DNA from: Agapanthus africanus
Taxonomy: Eukaryota; Streptophyta; Magnoliopsida; Asparagales; Amaryllidaceae
Direction of reading: 5' to 3'
DNA length: 64,000 nt
Assembly (NCBI GenBank): GCA_030015575.1
Contig: CM057338.1
Span: forward strand, 307,523,827-307,587,826
Shown here: one piece after another, positions 11,201-23,339 of the stretch
Layout of the letters: each line of letters opens with the position of its first letter
Numbering within the stretch: position 1 is the stretch's first letter
The notes under the pieces: model-generated
The model's database searches: none
What the model saw: the letters and a program-made list of their open reading frames with translations, nothing else
Told to the model about the DNA's origin: nothing
Position numbers and translations under genes: made by a program

Positions 11201-12564
11201 GGGGTTCTCGCGCCAACAGATATATCTTCCGAAGGCCTAATAGAGCCATCCGAAAGAAAAGAAATGACCGAACAAGTAGCCCTTCAAATAGAGGATGAAG
11301 AAAAGGTCAAGGATTGGAGGGAAGTATTCATAGAGTACTTCAAAGCCCAACAAATGCCCAAAAATGCGTCGTCTAGACATCAGCTCATGAAACGAGCTCT
11401 GTCCTTCGCCTTCGTCAATGATACTCTATATAAAAGATCGTTCGACTGTTTGTGGCTATGATGCCCGGGACCAGAAGAAGCAAAGAAAGTCATCCAAGAA
11501 ACCCACGACGGACTCTGCGGTTCTCATCAAGCCAGGCCAAAAATGAAGCTGAAAATAAAGAGGATCAGTTAATATTGGCCCACGATGATCCAGGACTGCC
11601 TCGAATATGCAAAGCAGTGTCACTCATGCTAAATCCACGGAGAATTCATCCACTAACATCCAAATCCGCTACATCCAACAGTGGCTAGCTGACCGTTCGA
11701 AATGTGGGGAACCAATATAATTGGCCCCATTGAACTAGCGTCGTCCAAAGGACATCGGTTTATATTGGCAACGACCGACTACTTCTTTTTGTGGGTAGAA
11801 GCAGTACCACTAAGGGAGGTGAAGACGGAGAATATCCTCCATTTTTTCAGGACACATGTCATCTATCGGTTCGGCACTCCGCGACGAATTATCTCGGATA
11901 ATGGGCCAGCTTATAAAAGTCATAAAATCAGCCACTTTGCTCAACAGCATAAAATAGATTGGAGATACTCTTCAGTCTATAACCCTCGGGCCAACGGTCT
12001 AGCTGAAGCTTTCAACAAGATCTTGACAAAGATTATAAAGAAGACGGTGTCCAGAAACAAAAAAGACTGGCACGAAAGGCTGCACGAAACTTCTGGGCTT
12101 ACCGAACAACGTTCAAAACGGCCACGAATACAACACCATACGCGTTGGTATTCGGCACAGAAGCAGTGCTTCCCCTGGAAATAGAACTCCTCTATCTGCG
12201 AGTAGCGGTTTGATACGAGCTGACAGATGAAGAAAATGCTCATCTTCGGATTAAGAAGCTCGATGCCCTCGACGAAACTCGCCTTATAGCACAGCAAAAT
12301 CTAGAGGCTTATAAGACAAGGATGAAACGGTCATACGAAAAACTGACCATGCCAAGAACATTCCTCCAAGGTGAACTCGTGTTAGTCGTCAAAAGACTCA
12401 TGATCCCCAATCATGCAAAACGAGAAAAATTCGAGCCGAACTATGAAGGCCCGTACATCATAGATAAAGTCTACCCAAGGTGAAGCCTACCTGCTCATGG
12501 ATATGCATGGCGAAAGACCCTTCAGGCCAATAAACGGATGATTCCTCAAAAAATACTATGCTTG
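11201..12564 (+). pseudogene. E2 integrase remnant
   Basis: Follows the archaeal RNase H in the same orientation. A broken N-terminal region (to about 11690) precedes the catalytic core. The core opens with WGTNIIGPIELASSKGHRF (about 11705), includes a first Asp region at TTDYF, and continues with ISDNGPAYKS (second Asp). NGLAEAFNKIL supplies the Glu. The C-terminal part survives in fragments, with EKFEPNYEGPYII near 12425-12465 and FLKKYYA at its end near 12564. Frameshifts at about 11450 and 12080 and after 12180 break the frame. It would have inserted the element's cDNA. Confidence 0.82.
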
Positions 12565-12669
12565 ACGAGTCACGACTTAGGTCAATGATAGATGACGACG
12601 CCTGTGTCCACTCGCCATCTTCCAGAGTTAGAACTCTGAGAATAGTATACAAAAAAGCTCCGTCGCCCC

Positions 12670-12965
12670 AAAAACGACGATATTGAACCGAGAAGTCCTT
12701 AAACTAACTATCCGCCTCAAACATGGCGACAACAGACCGAGAAGTCCTTAAACTAACAATCCGGCTCAAACATGGCGATATTGGACCGGGATATCCCTAA
12801 ACTAACAACAAACCGAGACATCCCTAAACTAGAACTTCACCTCAAATATGGCGACAATGGTCCGAAAAGTCCTTAAACTAAAATTTCGCCTCAAACATGG
12901 CGATAATGGACTAGAACGTCCCTAAACGTATCGCCCCAAATGCGGCGATACATTCTCTTGAGATC
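12670..12965 (+). repeat. Degenerate tandem array of about 48 bp (TR4), start of E2 3' region
   Basis: About six diverged units with a GACCGAGAAGTCCTTAAACT-like part followed by CGCCTCAAACATGGCGA-like sequence. The same family, better conserved, forms the array at 18966-19420. It starts about 100 bp after the end of integrase. Confidence 0.8.
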
Positions 12966-15240
12966 TATATTGCAATCGAAGTCTTAGCAGGAAAGATTAT
13001 AACTCAAGTCCCACTGGCTACATAGCTACTCCAGCAATGAAGCCACCCCCAAATCCTACCGACAAACAGATGGATCACCTGCGACGAAGCTACTTTCGAG
13101 AGTTTTGCCATTCTAAAAAAACGGTATGTCCACAAGCAAAATAGGCACGGGTGAAAACCCGAAAGGGCACCGTGAGTAAAAACAGGACAACCGGCGAGCT
13201 TGTGAAAACCCGGAAGGGTGCAGTCTCGTAAAAAGAATACACTTGTAAGATCCTCACGACTCCTAAGGAGAATTCCCTCTATGAGACCCATACGGTTCAT
13301 AGGATTCAAAAGCCTTGAGCTACAGGGATCCGAACCTATTCTTAAGCCGTCATATCCCCCACGTTGCCCTACAGGTGGTCCAATATCGAACCTTGTATAC
13401 AATCCACGGGCATGAATAAATATTCCCTCACCAAGTTCTACTAATGGCGAGAAATGTCCTCATATGGTGAACGACACTTGTAAATCCTCCCGACTTATAA
13501 GGAGAAAACACTCTAGAAAGATCCTTACGACTTACAAGAGAAAATATCACTAAGGAATCCCCACGATTCCTAAGGAGAAAATACACTTACGAGATTCTCT
13601 CAACTCGTAGGGAGAAATACCTTTATGAGACCCTTACGGCTCATAAAGTCAAAAGTCTTAGTCGGCAGGATCCTAACCCTGTCTACTAAGCCATCTTTGT
13701 TCAAATCAGCAAAGGCAAATGATGAGTCGCTTCTGAAAATATTCCAGTCGTAGTAATGCTGATGCCTAAAAAAGGTATCAAACTTCATCTCCTCTCACGT
13801 CAAATGATGATCCGCTCCTGGCAATATTTCGGTTGCAGCGATGCTGATGCCAAGATTGGTATCAGATCTCAAGTTTCTAACTCGTAATAAAACACAGCGA
13901 GTCGCAAAAAATGCGTATGAAAAAGACGAAACGATTGGGCAGCTCACAATAAGAAGCAGCGAGTAAAAAAATAAAAATACATAGCCGAAATGATTGGACA
14001 CCGCGATAAATAGCCGAAATGATTGGGCAATCGCGACTCTCGCAATATAAAAAATTGAAAAGATAGAGTATCGCGGAAATAAAAAATAAAATAAAATAAA
14101 ATTTCCTCTGCCCTGTAAGTATATCCATATTGACTCTTGTATATGATCCATGGGCACAAATAAAAGAAAAAGGGAACCATATTTTCCTACCAGGCTCCGT
14201 CAAAGGGAGAGTCAGATCTCGATGGTAACATCTACAGCCTAGAGATTTGCTTAACATTCTTCTCATTCCAGCGGGATGTAGATGCAACGTCAACAAAAGA
14301 CCCAAAGGTCAAAGCAAACCAAAAATGGAGTAATGGCAAAATTCTAACTCCAAGTTTTGACGGTACATATACAACCTAGAGACTATCCCGGCATTTCCCC
14401 TCATTTCAGCAGGATGCGGACGCGACTATCAAATGAAAATAGAGCGATGGCATATTTCTAGCTCCGGACTTCAATTGCCATACAAATAGTATAGAGGTCC
14501 TACAGATGTCTACCCTACTTCAACAAAGAAACGGCACGACATTGTCAAAATAAAAATTAAGTGATGGCATATTCCCAACTTCGGGTCTCGACGGCAACTT
14601 ATATAAAACCTGAAAGACCATCAGAGATCATCCCACACCAGAGCGGAGCGGTTATGACTCATCGAAGATCTAAATTGAGCTTAATCTCAAGTAAAAAGCG
14701 TCATGGTAAATTCCTAACGTTTTCTCTTCCGACGGTAATATAACCTAAGGAGATAAGTTGAAGACGTCTTGTCCAGCCCCCGAAAGGAACAGAGACACGA
14801 CAGTCGTGGGGCAACTCGAACAGCAGCTTAAAGATTGCATATCGAGAAATACATCAGCAACCGTGATGGTACCACGTACTAAAATCCTAGTGCCACAAAC
14901 TTAATGGATCTCTGTCGTAAAAAGAATAGGGGTTATCTACATACAACGTTAGGACAAGTTTGCCTGTAAACCTAAGGGAGGTAAACTAAAGATACTCCGA
15001 AATGAGTGAATAAACTACAAATTTCGAAATGAGTACATAAACTAGAGACTCCGAAACGAGTGAATAAATTATAAATTTCGAAATGAGTACATAAACTAGA
15101 GACTCTGAAACGAGTGAATAAACTATAAACTCCGAAATGAGTACGTAAACTACTTCGCGCCAAATCAAGACAATCAAGAAAAGAAGAGTGCGGATATGAA
15201 AGGAAAAAGGGCTTATCATTCATACTTCAGAAAAGACTAC
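12966..15240 (+). other. Mosaic 3' region of E2, no gene
   Basis: A noncoding patchwork between integrase and the missing 3' LTR. Its modules recur, reverse-complemented, in element F (48250-51010). These are: a GTGAAAACCCGAAAGGG module (13130-13240); a loose array of about 38 bp units of the type GATCCTCACGACTCCTAAGG (13240-13650); two copies of an ATGATGATCCGCTCCTGGC-type module (13710-13860); GCCGAAATGATTGGGCA repeats (13930-14040); and two or more copies of a module ending in CATTCCAGCGGGATG-like sequence (14220-14540). A dimeric 29/58 bp array (GAAATGAGTACATAAACTAG) fills about 14998-15152. I see no open frame that belongs to it. Confidence 0.75.
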
Positions 15241-15291
15241 ACAGTGATGATGATGAAGATTAAAAAAAACCGCTACTGCATCATCTGAGGT

Positions 15292-15808
15292 CTACAATGG
15301 CAAGACGCTAAATTCCGGAAACGGATTCTCAAACTCAAAAGCAAGTTTGAGCAGAGCACCTTCAGCCTCATCGACCATCTTTTTGTGCATATTCTCTCGG
15401 ATGCAAGCGTCAGGGTCACCACTAATGTCCTCCACCCTCTGATATGCCGATACTACTGCTTTCTGCTGAAAGACTCGGTGTAAGATGGCGACGAGATTAT
15501 CTCTCCGTTTCTTTGAGATCAACCCCATCAATTAAACTGAATGGACCTTATCCTCAGCGTCATCGAGCATTTGAAGCGGCATAACCTCAAGGAGCCCGGG
15601 TATAGCTTTGTAGATGGACCCAACGACGATTTTCAAAAGGGCAGAACGGCGGGGAAGCAATCGACTGTTGTACTCATCAAAGCGACGCATCACCACGTCG
15701 CATTGGGCGTCAGTAAACTCTTGGCCCTGGCAGCGGCCTTGGATGCGAATCTCCTTGTAAGAGACAATCTCTTCAAGATCGTACAGGTGACCAGCTATGG
15801 TATCTAAA
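15292..15808 (-). pseudogene. Antisense ORF in the E2 3' region (broken)
   Basis: On the minus strand, opposite to pol, about 170 codons read coherently in one frame, with a single in-frame TAA near 15537. The product has no repeat character and a normal soluble-protein composition, for example YKEIRIQGRC, DEYNSRLLPRR and EDISGDPDACIREN, ending ENPFPEFSVLPL. At its upstream edge the minus-strand sequence reads CAACCCTTTTTTAG, a good 3' splice site, so an upstream exon is possible. Extra, sometimes antisense, ORFs between integrase and 3' LTR are known in Tat-lineage elements such as Grande and RIRE2. I do not recognise this protein and propose no function. Confidence 0.55.
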
Positions 15809-15839
15809 AAAAGGGTTGAGAGTTAGTGATTAGTATATA

Positions 15840-18530
15840 AAAATCACTACAATGGGCCCCATAAAATCTAGGGGATGGCTCATCAATGATGAGACATGTA
15901 CCCATCATGAGAATCCGAAGGGATTCTCATTAAACAAAGAGTGCATATTGAACAGTAGAGTTCAAGACTCTTAATACCCTTGAAGAACGTGTTCTACAAC
16001 AGATCTGAATCTGTGGGAAAAATCTACAACAAAACCCTGAAAAGAAAATAAGAAAAGAGAATCAAATTCCCAAAAATTTTCAAAAGAAATTTTCTTAGAG
16101 CTAAGTTCTGTAGAACAAACCGGAATTGAATTCCTCTAATGATGGGATTAAATCCCAATAATCCCCATAGGAAATAAACTGGAATTAAATTCCAGAGAAC
16201 CCTTAAAGATCAGAGTAATAGGGTAAAACTCCAAGATCTTTGACACCCACAGTCTCCCTAAATAATTTTTTCTAAAGATCTCTAAAAGACCATTTCAAGA
16301 AAAAGAGCCAAGCTCTGTTGATGGGTTAAAAACCCAAAAACGAAAAAGAGTTTCTTTTAAGAGTTAAAAAGTTGGTCATAATCCTTACTAATTTTCTTAA
16401 ACAGAGTTCAAACTCTAAAAGTTTCTTTGGATAGAGATCTAAGCACTGAGAAGAGAATTAAATTTTCAAGGAAGAATAAAGAAGATAACGAAACGATAGT
16501 CATCTCAAGGGCCAAAGGACCTATTTATAAGATGTGAAGGGACGGTTCAACTCCCTAGAAGATCTAACGGTGGGAAAAGGTGACACCGTTGCACCTACGT
16601 GTAAGCCATGTGAGAGCAATGGTGGGGGGCATTTGTTTCCCCAATATTTTAATATAGTAAATGAGCAAAGTTCTGTTGAAATTTAATGAAACAGCGCCTC
16701 ACGTGCTCTCCATGAGGGCGCCAGCGCCAGAGCCAATCTTATAGGATTAAATCCTATGGTGGCGCCTTACGCGCTCCTCATGCGGGCGCCAGTGTATAAA
16801 GCACAAGAGAATTTATTACATAAGAGTTAAACTCTTATATGGCGCCGAATGTACTCATCACGCGGGCGCCGATGTGCAAAGTACAGGAATACATATCTTA
16901 AGAATTAAATTCTTAAGTGGCGCCCATGTGCATAACACATGAGCGCCGGCACCCAAGTAGAATTAAATTCTATGATACTCTCTGTTAAACAGAGCCGTTG
17001 GATCAAAGATCCAAAGGAGATGGTAAATCATCAAAATATAGAATCAAATTCTATTAGGAGAAAATATCTCCCAAATCTTTCCAAATAAGAAATATACTAT
17101 CGGTTGGATCAATGATCCAATAATAGAATAAAATTATATTTTGGGAATATATTCTCTCAATCTTTCTAAACAAAAAAAAAGATTGCTCTCTGTAAAGCAG
17201 AGAACCCTTTGATTAAAAATCCAATGGTGATTAAAAATCACCACTTGACAGAATAAATTCTGTATATGAGAGAATATTTCCCTAATCTTGTTAAAAACAA
17301 GAACAACATATTCTGTAAAACAGAAGTCCATGGATCAAAGATCCAACAGTGGGCAAAATTCCCCAAATCAATTTTGAGACCAATTAAATCAATTGGAATC
17401 TGTCAATGAGAGATTTTCTCAAAACTAATTAACAATCTGCCTTCACTATATAATGGACCTGAGACTTCAAGTCTCACACACCAACACGAAGAGAGAGGAA
17501 GAGACTACAGATAGAAAGAACAGAGAATTCAATTCTTAAAGAAGAAGATCTTCCTTCTCAAAACCGTAGGTAAAGAAAAGAGATCAAAATATCTCCTCTA
17601 CATGTGATATCACATCTAAGGGTTTAACCATTTTAAAAAGAAATTAGTTTTTTCTCTGGATCTAAGATCCACAAAACAAGTCTCCAATAAGTTGAGAATT
17701 TAATTTTCATCGGGAAGATCTTGTTCTTGAGAATCAAAGATTCAGAAAAGAACAAATTTAAAGAGAAAGAAGATGGAGTTCATAATACTCCAGGAACTCA
17801 GTTCCTTCAAATCAAGAACTTAGTTCTTTAAAAACGCAACCCGAGATCCTAAAAAAATAGTGATTTTGGCGAGCGTTAATGGTCAAAATACCATTAACAG
17901 AGATTTAAGTTCTCTAAAAATATCAACAGAGATTAAATCTCCATATAAAAAAAGAGACTAGCGCCTCACGTGCTTCCCACGTGGGCGCCCTTTTAAAAGC
18001 GCCTAGCGCCTCACGTGAAAAACACGCGGGCGTCCAATAGAAGGCTAGAGCCTCACGTGAAACACACGTGGGCGCTGAATAAAAGCGCTCGGCACTCCAT
18101 ATACAGCCGAAAAATGCTAAGTGCTTAGCACTAATTGGGCAGCTCCCAGCGCCTCACGTGCTCCTCACATGGGCGCCATATAAAAAGTGCTTAGTACTCC
18201 ATATACAGCCAAAACGGTTGAGTGCTTAGCACTAATTGAGCAGCGCCCAGCGCCGCACGTGCATCTTACGTGGACACCATAGGAAGTGCTTAGCACTTCA
18301 CATTTAGTCAAAAGGACTAAAGTGTTCAACATTCATTGGGCAGCGCCCATGACTGAATGCTTTACATGATATATATGTGAGCATCAGAGTTCAAATAAGT
18401 GCTTAGCACTTTTACATAAAAAAGAAAAGGGCTGAAAAAACAGAACCCAAATAAGTGCTTAGCACTTTTGAATGAAAAAGAAAAAGAATAAGCAGACTAA
18501 GCCCAAATTGGCTAAGTCTCTGAAGTTTTC
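15840..18530 (+). repeat. Hairpin-packed block, probable diverged LTR
   Basis: AT-rich DNA made of dozens of separate short perfect inverted repeats, mostly 5-9 bp arms around a TAA or AAA loop. Examples: 15907-15930 (10 bp arms), 16179-16195, 16741-16757, 16820-16838, 16897-16917 (9 bp arms), 16998-17014, 17225-17243, 17286-17302. Between them, about eight GCGCC...ACGTG...CACGTGGGCGCC palindromes occur (16690-16950 and 17955-18280), and AAGTGC/GCACTT hairpins with TTA loops (18280-18470). A plus-strand TATATAA lies at 17447. The Tat LTRs in this window use the same motifs more sparsely, so this may be a solo or partial LTR of a relative. No open frame is present. Confidence 0.6.
17447..17453 (+). 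promoter_or_regulatory. Possible TATA box in hairpin block
   Basis: TATATAA within CACTATATAATGG, followed by a hairpin (17460-17476) and a CA-rich stretch. It resembles the promoter of an LTR. If real, hairpins lie both upstream and in the transcript. Confidence 0.4.
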
Positions 18531-18965
18531 TTGCAGCTGAGCCCAAAGGCTCTTTTTCTGGATCTTGAGTAAAAATGATCCTTTAAAAAATTGTTAAACT
18601 GATCTTAGTCTCAAACATGACTAATGATGATATCCAAAATGATATTCAGCTCGTATCTCCTGAAGTAATCTTAGTCTCAAATACGACTAACGATTCTTAG
18701 CACCATAACAAACCCTTTCTCTCAAATATCGGCCTTGGTTCAAGGGTACATCTTTCCACACCTGTGATATATGTCGTTGTAATTCCTCAACGTCTTCAAA
18801 AAGGTGGCGGGTTTCGACAACCAATAACTCATTTCGTCATACATTGATGCACTTCCAAATTGACATGCACACCTCAAATCGGATCGCTTCCCAAATTGGA
18901 CACATTCCATATCACCATCGTTCACTCCGCCATGTAACAAATACATGTGTGCGCCAGATGAATAA
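18531..18965. other. No gene seen
   Basis: Noncoding sequence between the hairpin block and the 48 bp array. It has a repeated CTTAGTCTCAAA-type phrase (about 18605 and 18668) and no coding frame that I would defend. Confidence 0.6.
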
Positions 18966-19420
18966 TGGACCGAAATGTCCCCAAACTAATACTCGCCTCA
19001 AACATAGCGGTAATGGACCGAAATGTCCTTAAACTGACATTCATACCCAAAATGGGAATGCTGGACCGAAATGTCCCTAAACTAATACTCGCCTCAAATA
19101 TGGCGGTAATGGACCGAAATGTCCTTAAACTAACATTCATACCCAAAATGGGAATGCTGGACTGAAATGTCCCTAAACTAATACTCGCCTCAAACATGGC
19201 GGTAATGGACAGAAATGTTCTTAAACTAACATTCGTCCCCAAAATGGGAATGTTGGACCGAAATGTCCCTAAACTAATACTCGCCTCAAAAATGACGGTA
19301 ATGGACCGAAATATCCTTAACCTAACATTTGTCCCCAAAATGGGAATATTGGACCGAAATGTCCCTAAACTAAAATTTCGCCTCAAACATGGTGATAATG
19401 GACCGTGATATTCTTAAACT
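18966..19420 (+). repeat. Tandem array TR4, 48 bp monomer, 96 bp dimer
   Basis: Units start at 18966, 19014, 19062 and 19110, exactly 48 bp apart. Two types alternate: one has ACTAATACTCGCCTCAAACA, the other has ACATTCATACCCAAAATGGG, and all share TGGACCGAAATGTCC. About nine and a half monomers are present. Because 48 is a multiple of three, several frames are open by chance on both strands. It is the same family as 12670-12965. Confidence 0.92.
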
Positions 19421-19944
19421 AAAATAATTAGGCCCAAATACTCATATGTTTTATGTCTACTGTAATCTCAAACCAGATTAACGGTCATTAAATAAACTTA
19501 AGCCCAAATCTAAAATATACGGATTTGGACTGATCCGCGTCCTACGGGCGGCGACATAAACTAGTCTCCGTATAAAATCTACGGGAAACCAGAACAAACA
19601 AAAGCACACATGACATGAAGTGAACTGCTGGAGATGGAGAAAGTGGTTATTGCAATGCGGTAACGTAATTAACTGCAGGGGTTTGCGCCTGCAGTGAAGA
19701 GTGTCTGTTCATATCATATTTTTGCATTTTTATACCGTCCATTCTTGATCACATTGCATATAGGTAGGTAATTTTGATCCGTGTTTGCTAAATAATTGCA
19801 GATTACAGGTTCTCAGCTCTAAACAGTGAAAATCATGAAAAGGCGCAACAAATGCAGGAATACGGCCAACAACAGATAAATACTGATCTCCACTTACTAT
19901 CCGTATGATGTCACATACCAGTTCAAGGGAAAAAATAGAAAATC
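19421..19944. other. No gene seen
   Basis: About 520 bp of noncoding sequence between the 48 bp array and LTR D. I recognise nothing in it. It may be the remaining part of a Tat 3' region. Confidence 0.5.
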
Positions 19945-20569
19945 TGTAACACCCTAGTTCATTTATACCAGTTCTAGTTCAAGTATTTCTTTATTTATGG
20001 TATTTTCCTGATTTACTGCATTTTGGGGTGCGAATAGTGTATCTGACATCTATATTAGCATCTAACCCGACTCGCTTGCTAGAAACCAGTCTTGATTCCT
20101 GTTTATGATTTATCCTGGCTTGTTACATGGATCCGTGCACTTTCATGTTGTTTATTTTTCATACTCGCATTACATCAAGCACCTGCATTTTATAAAACAT
20201 TTAAAGTCACGTAAAATGTTTTAAAAATACATTGTATGGCCTGCCTGATACCCCTGACCATGTCGTAGCATCCGCGCACCCTATTCTCGTCCCGTTCAGT
20301 GAAACGGGCTTGTTTGGATGGCTACGCGCACGTACGTGCATTCGTTCTTGGGGGTATACATTTTCATTACCCGGATATCCAATTTTAATTTTGGTTGACA
20401 TGTATATTTTTCATATTTTAAAACTGGATTTTTAGACCTGACCTGAGCATATTTTGGGATAAGTTTGGATTTACCAGATTATAAAATTTTATTAATACGA
20501 CATTTAAAATATTATTAATAGTTTAAGTTTTCTGTTAACTAAAACATTTTTAAATTTAAATCTTAACAA

Positions 20570-20765
20570 CCTCTTTCTCTCTCTCCTTCTCTCTCTCTTT
20601 CTCTCTCTCCCCTCTCAGCGCATCTTTTTCTCTCTTCTTTTTCTCTCTCCTCTCGAGCCCTCTCTCTCCTCTCGCAAACACTGTTCGCTTCTCGACTCTG
20701 GTCACCGTCTCCGTGATCCGCTCACCTCCCTCCTTCATTCTCTCTTCTTTTCTTCTTCTTCCTCT
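20570..20765. repeat. CT-rich microsatellite
   Basis: CTCTCT/TTCTTCT-rich low-complexity sequence inside LTR D, followed by further pyrimidine-rich sequence to about 20920. Reading frames through it are artefacts of composition. Confidence 0.9.
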
Positions 20766-22168
20766 TTAAAAACCCCCGAGTACCCACATGAGAACCCATA
20801 AAAACTTAACCCTAACCCTAAGCCCGGCCTCCTCTGCCTCCTCAAAACTCAACCCTCATCTCCATCCTCTTCTTCTCCTCCTCCTCCTCATCATCTTCTT
20901 CTTCTTCTTCCTCCTTTCCCGAGCCTGCACACCAAGAACCCTGCACACCCAAACCCTACCTCCTCAACCCATCTCGTCGCCGACCACCTCATCGTCGCCA
21001 TCACCTTCTTCTCACCTCCATCTCCATCTTCTCCAACCCCGAGCCTGCACACCCAAGATCCCTGCACCCAGAACCCAAACCTGCACACCAAACCCTAGCA
21101 TTCCCTGCCTTTTGCCAAACTCCATCGCCTGCACCTCACCGCCGGTGAGCCTGACACCACCATCTCGTCTCCCTGACCCATGTGCACCAAACTCCAGTAG
21201 GCACCAATCTCCTCTCTCTTCTTCTTCCTCTTCTTACTTTTCTTTTCTTTTCTTGAAATCTTGTTTTCCAGCCATCGCCGGAGTCGCGTCGATGCTGCCG
21301 ATCCAGACGATCCAGTGAACGTACCTTGCCTGCATGATCACCCTCTTGCCTTGCCTGGACCCGTCCCGCATGCCGTGTGTGCATTGCGACGATTTACCGA
21401 CGTCGGACGTGCCGTGTGTATCCTTCGTGTGATCCGATTGAAGCAAGTTGATCTTGCTACATGCTATACTACAATATATTGCACCCATTTGAATAATAAC
21501 ATCACATAATGTTTAGTTATGCATCCCACATTATCATTTTACTGTTTTACCGATTTCGGATACCCGTTTGCATCCATATCATTTAATATACATTTAGCTG
21601 CATCTACTTATCATATTAGTTCATTTTATTATTGTAGGAACACCCCATGCTAGATAATGTGCATCCTACATAGTAATGGAGCTATAGTTGTAACCCCTAA
21701 TAGTCAGTTATGCATCCATGTTTATTTGTGTATACATACCATTAATTCTGCATACCTAGTTACACCCCATATTACATTAACTCATATTATTAATACATTA
21801 GTACCCCATGCTTGAAATTGTGCATCCTACATAGTCATGATGTAACCCCTGATAAATAATTGTGCATCCATGCTTTTATTTTTGCAGCCGTACCTGCTAC
21901 AGTTTTATTATGAGCATCCGCTTGATATCTGTGCACTACCTGACTTGACTTGATGCACCACTGCTTGACTTGATACCCGATCTTGTTACTAATGCCGAAA
22001 ATGTTGACACGTTGTCCCGATGGACATATCCTGTTGTCTGTATTGACAAACCTGTACCTGCTTGATCCTGTGTTGGTATTTGCTCCAGATTATCAATACC
22101 TGACTGGAACACATAACCTTAGGGGTATGGGAAAATCAAAAGTGTAAACTAAAGTGTAACTTAAAAGG

Positions 22169-22315
22169 GTATTACTTGATCCGTGGTCCCGGGAGGTAAC
22201 GGGACAGAGCCATTCGTGACTCTTACATCTTGATCCGTGGTCCCGGGGGGTAACGGGACAGAACCACTCTTGGTTCACATAATCCTGATCCGTGGTCCCG
22301 GGGGGTAACGGGACA
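22169..22315 (+). repeat. Triplicated phrase in LTR D
   Basis: The phrase TGATCCGTGGTCCCGGG plus GGTAACGGGACA-like sequence occurs three times at about 55-62 bp spacing. Confidence 0.85.
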
Positions 22316-22926
22316 TATTCTTTGAGTTATATGGAGGATTACATTAATTTATTTCAAAACGAACTTTAGAATAGATAACCCAGTAGCACAACTTAGATTG
22401 AGCACTGCACGTCACACATACTGATATACTTCACTGTTATGCATTCCTGTTGACTTGTTTCTATTTATGATTCCTGCCTGCATATCTCGTTACATCCTAA
22501 TTGTTTATATTATTGTTTGATATCATGATGCACTGACGTCTGGGTTTTGCATGGCCCAGATCCTCTATCTTTGCCGTAGGCCGATCAGGAGTATTTCAGT
22601 GAACAGGCCGAGCAGTGAGGACCTGTTAGTATTTTAGTTTAGTTTCTTTCAGCATTTTCATTCCTGATGCGAGCCCATATTTGGGACGTACATTCCAGAT
22701 TGTTATTGTTTATTGGATCTATTGCTTCCGCATATTAATTATTGACTCGTTTATTCTGGCTCATGGACATGTACTAGATAGTTTCTTTTATTTTCTTGTT
22801 CTTGATATCTATAGACAGCCGTAATGTGACTGTGGAGGGATGTTTCCTAGGCATAGGTAGCATGGTTGGCTCTGTCACGTGCCGATCTTAGCGCACTCTG
22901 GGAAGCGGGGCGTGACAGGGTTTGTT

Positions 22927-22937
22927 TGGTATCAGAG
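22927..22937 (+). other. Primer binding site of element D (tRNA-Met type)
   Basis: TGGTATCAGAG lies 9 nt after the LTR end. It matches the 3' end of plant initiator tRNA-Met, the usual primer of plant chromoviruses. It shows that the LTR at 19945-22917 is a 5' LTR. Confidence 0.85.
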
Positions 22938-23339
22938 ACCTAGGATTTAGGTTAATCGGGTTGATTCTTATGTAGTTGGGTATTGGACCCAATGCACGAA
23001 TCAGAATACTCACAATTAGAAACATGTCCTGCCACATTGTTCTCGTGATTCTTGAATCTTATCTTTCTCTTGACCCTTGTCTTGACGATATACAAACAAC
23101 TTTGCATCTCGGCTTGAAATCTTTTTGGTTCCCTATTGGTTATCCTTTCTTATTCTTTTGATTCCGATACTAGGATTTGGGCGATTTGGACGGAGTTATG
23201 TGATTGTAACTATGAACTGCAGTATGGTTACAATGCGGTACTCTATTTAAATAACTTAGAGTCCTAGTCTTGATTCACTTCCTTGTTTCATGGTCGTTAT
23301 ATTACCTTACTTCTCTCGGTTTCATTGCTTACCAGTTCA
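22938..23339 (+). other. Leader remnant of D, gag missing
   Basis: About 400 bp between primer site and protease remnant. A chromovirus would have more than 1 kb of gag here, and I see no Gag motif. It is a deletion derivative. Confidence 0.5.

Larger units (their letters stand above)
19945..22917 (+). mobile_element. 5' LTR of chromovirus-type element D
   Basis: A 2973 bp LTR starting TGTAACACCC and ending GGGAAGCGGGGCGTGACA, directly followed by a primer binding site. The start and end match the pattern of the B, C and G LTRs, but most of the interior differs. It contains a (CT)n-rich stretch (20570-20765), a telomere-like run (AACCCTAACCCTAAG, about 20808) and three close copies of a CTTGATCCGTGGTCCCGGG-type phrase (about 22169, 22231, 22286). 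Its partner 3' LTR is not in the window, so no TSD can be confirmed. Confidence 0.8.

Noticed and set aside
3204-12564. One element with LTR 3204-4667 as the 5' LTR of E2
   Set aside because: There is no primer site after the LTR, gag and most of protease are missing, and a polypurine tract and 3'-type arrays precede the LTR.
18740-18946. Minus frame of 68 codons as an upstream exon of the antisense ORF
   Set aside because: No splice or homology evidence links it to 15292-15808, and it overlaps repetitive sequence.
20788-21318. 176-codon Ser/Pro/Leu-rich plus frame in LTR D
   Set aside because: A composition artefact of a pyrimidine-rich stretch inside a noncoding LTR.
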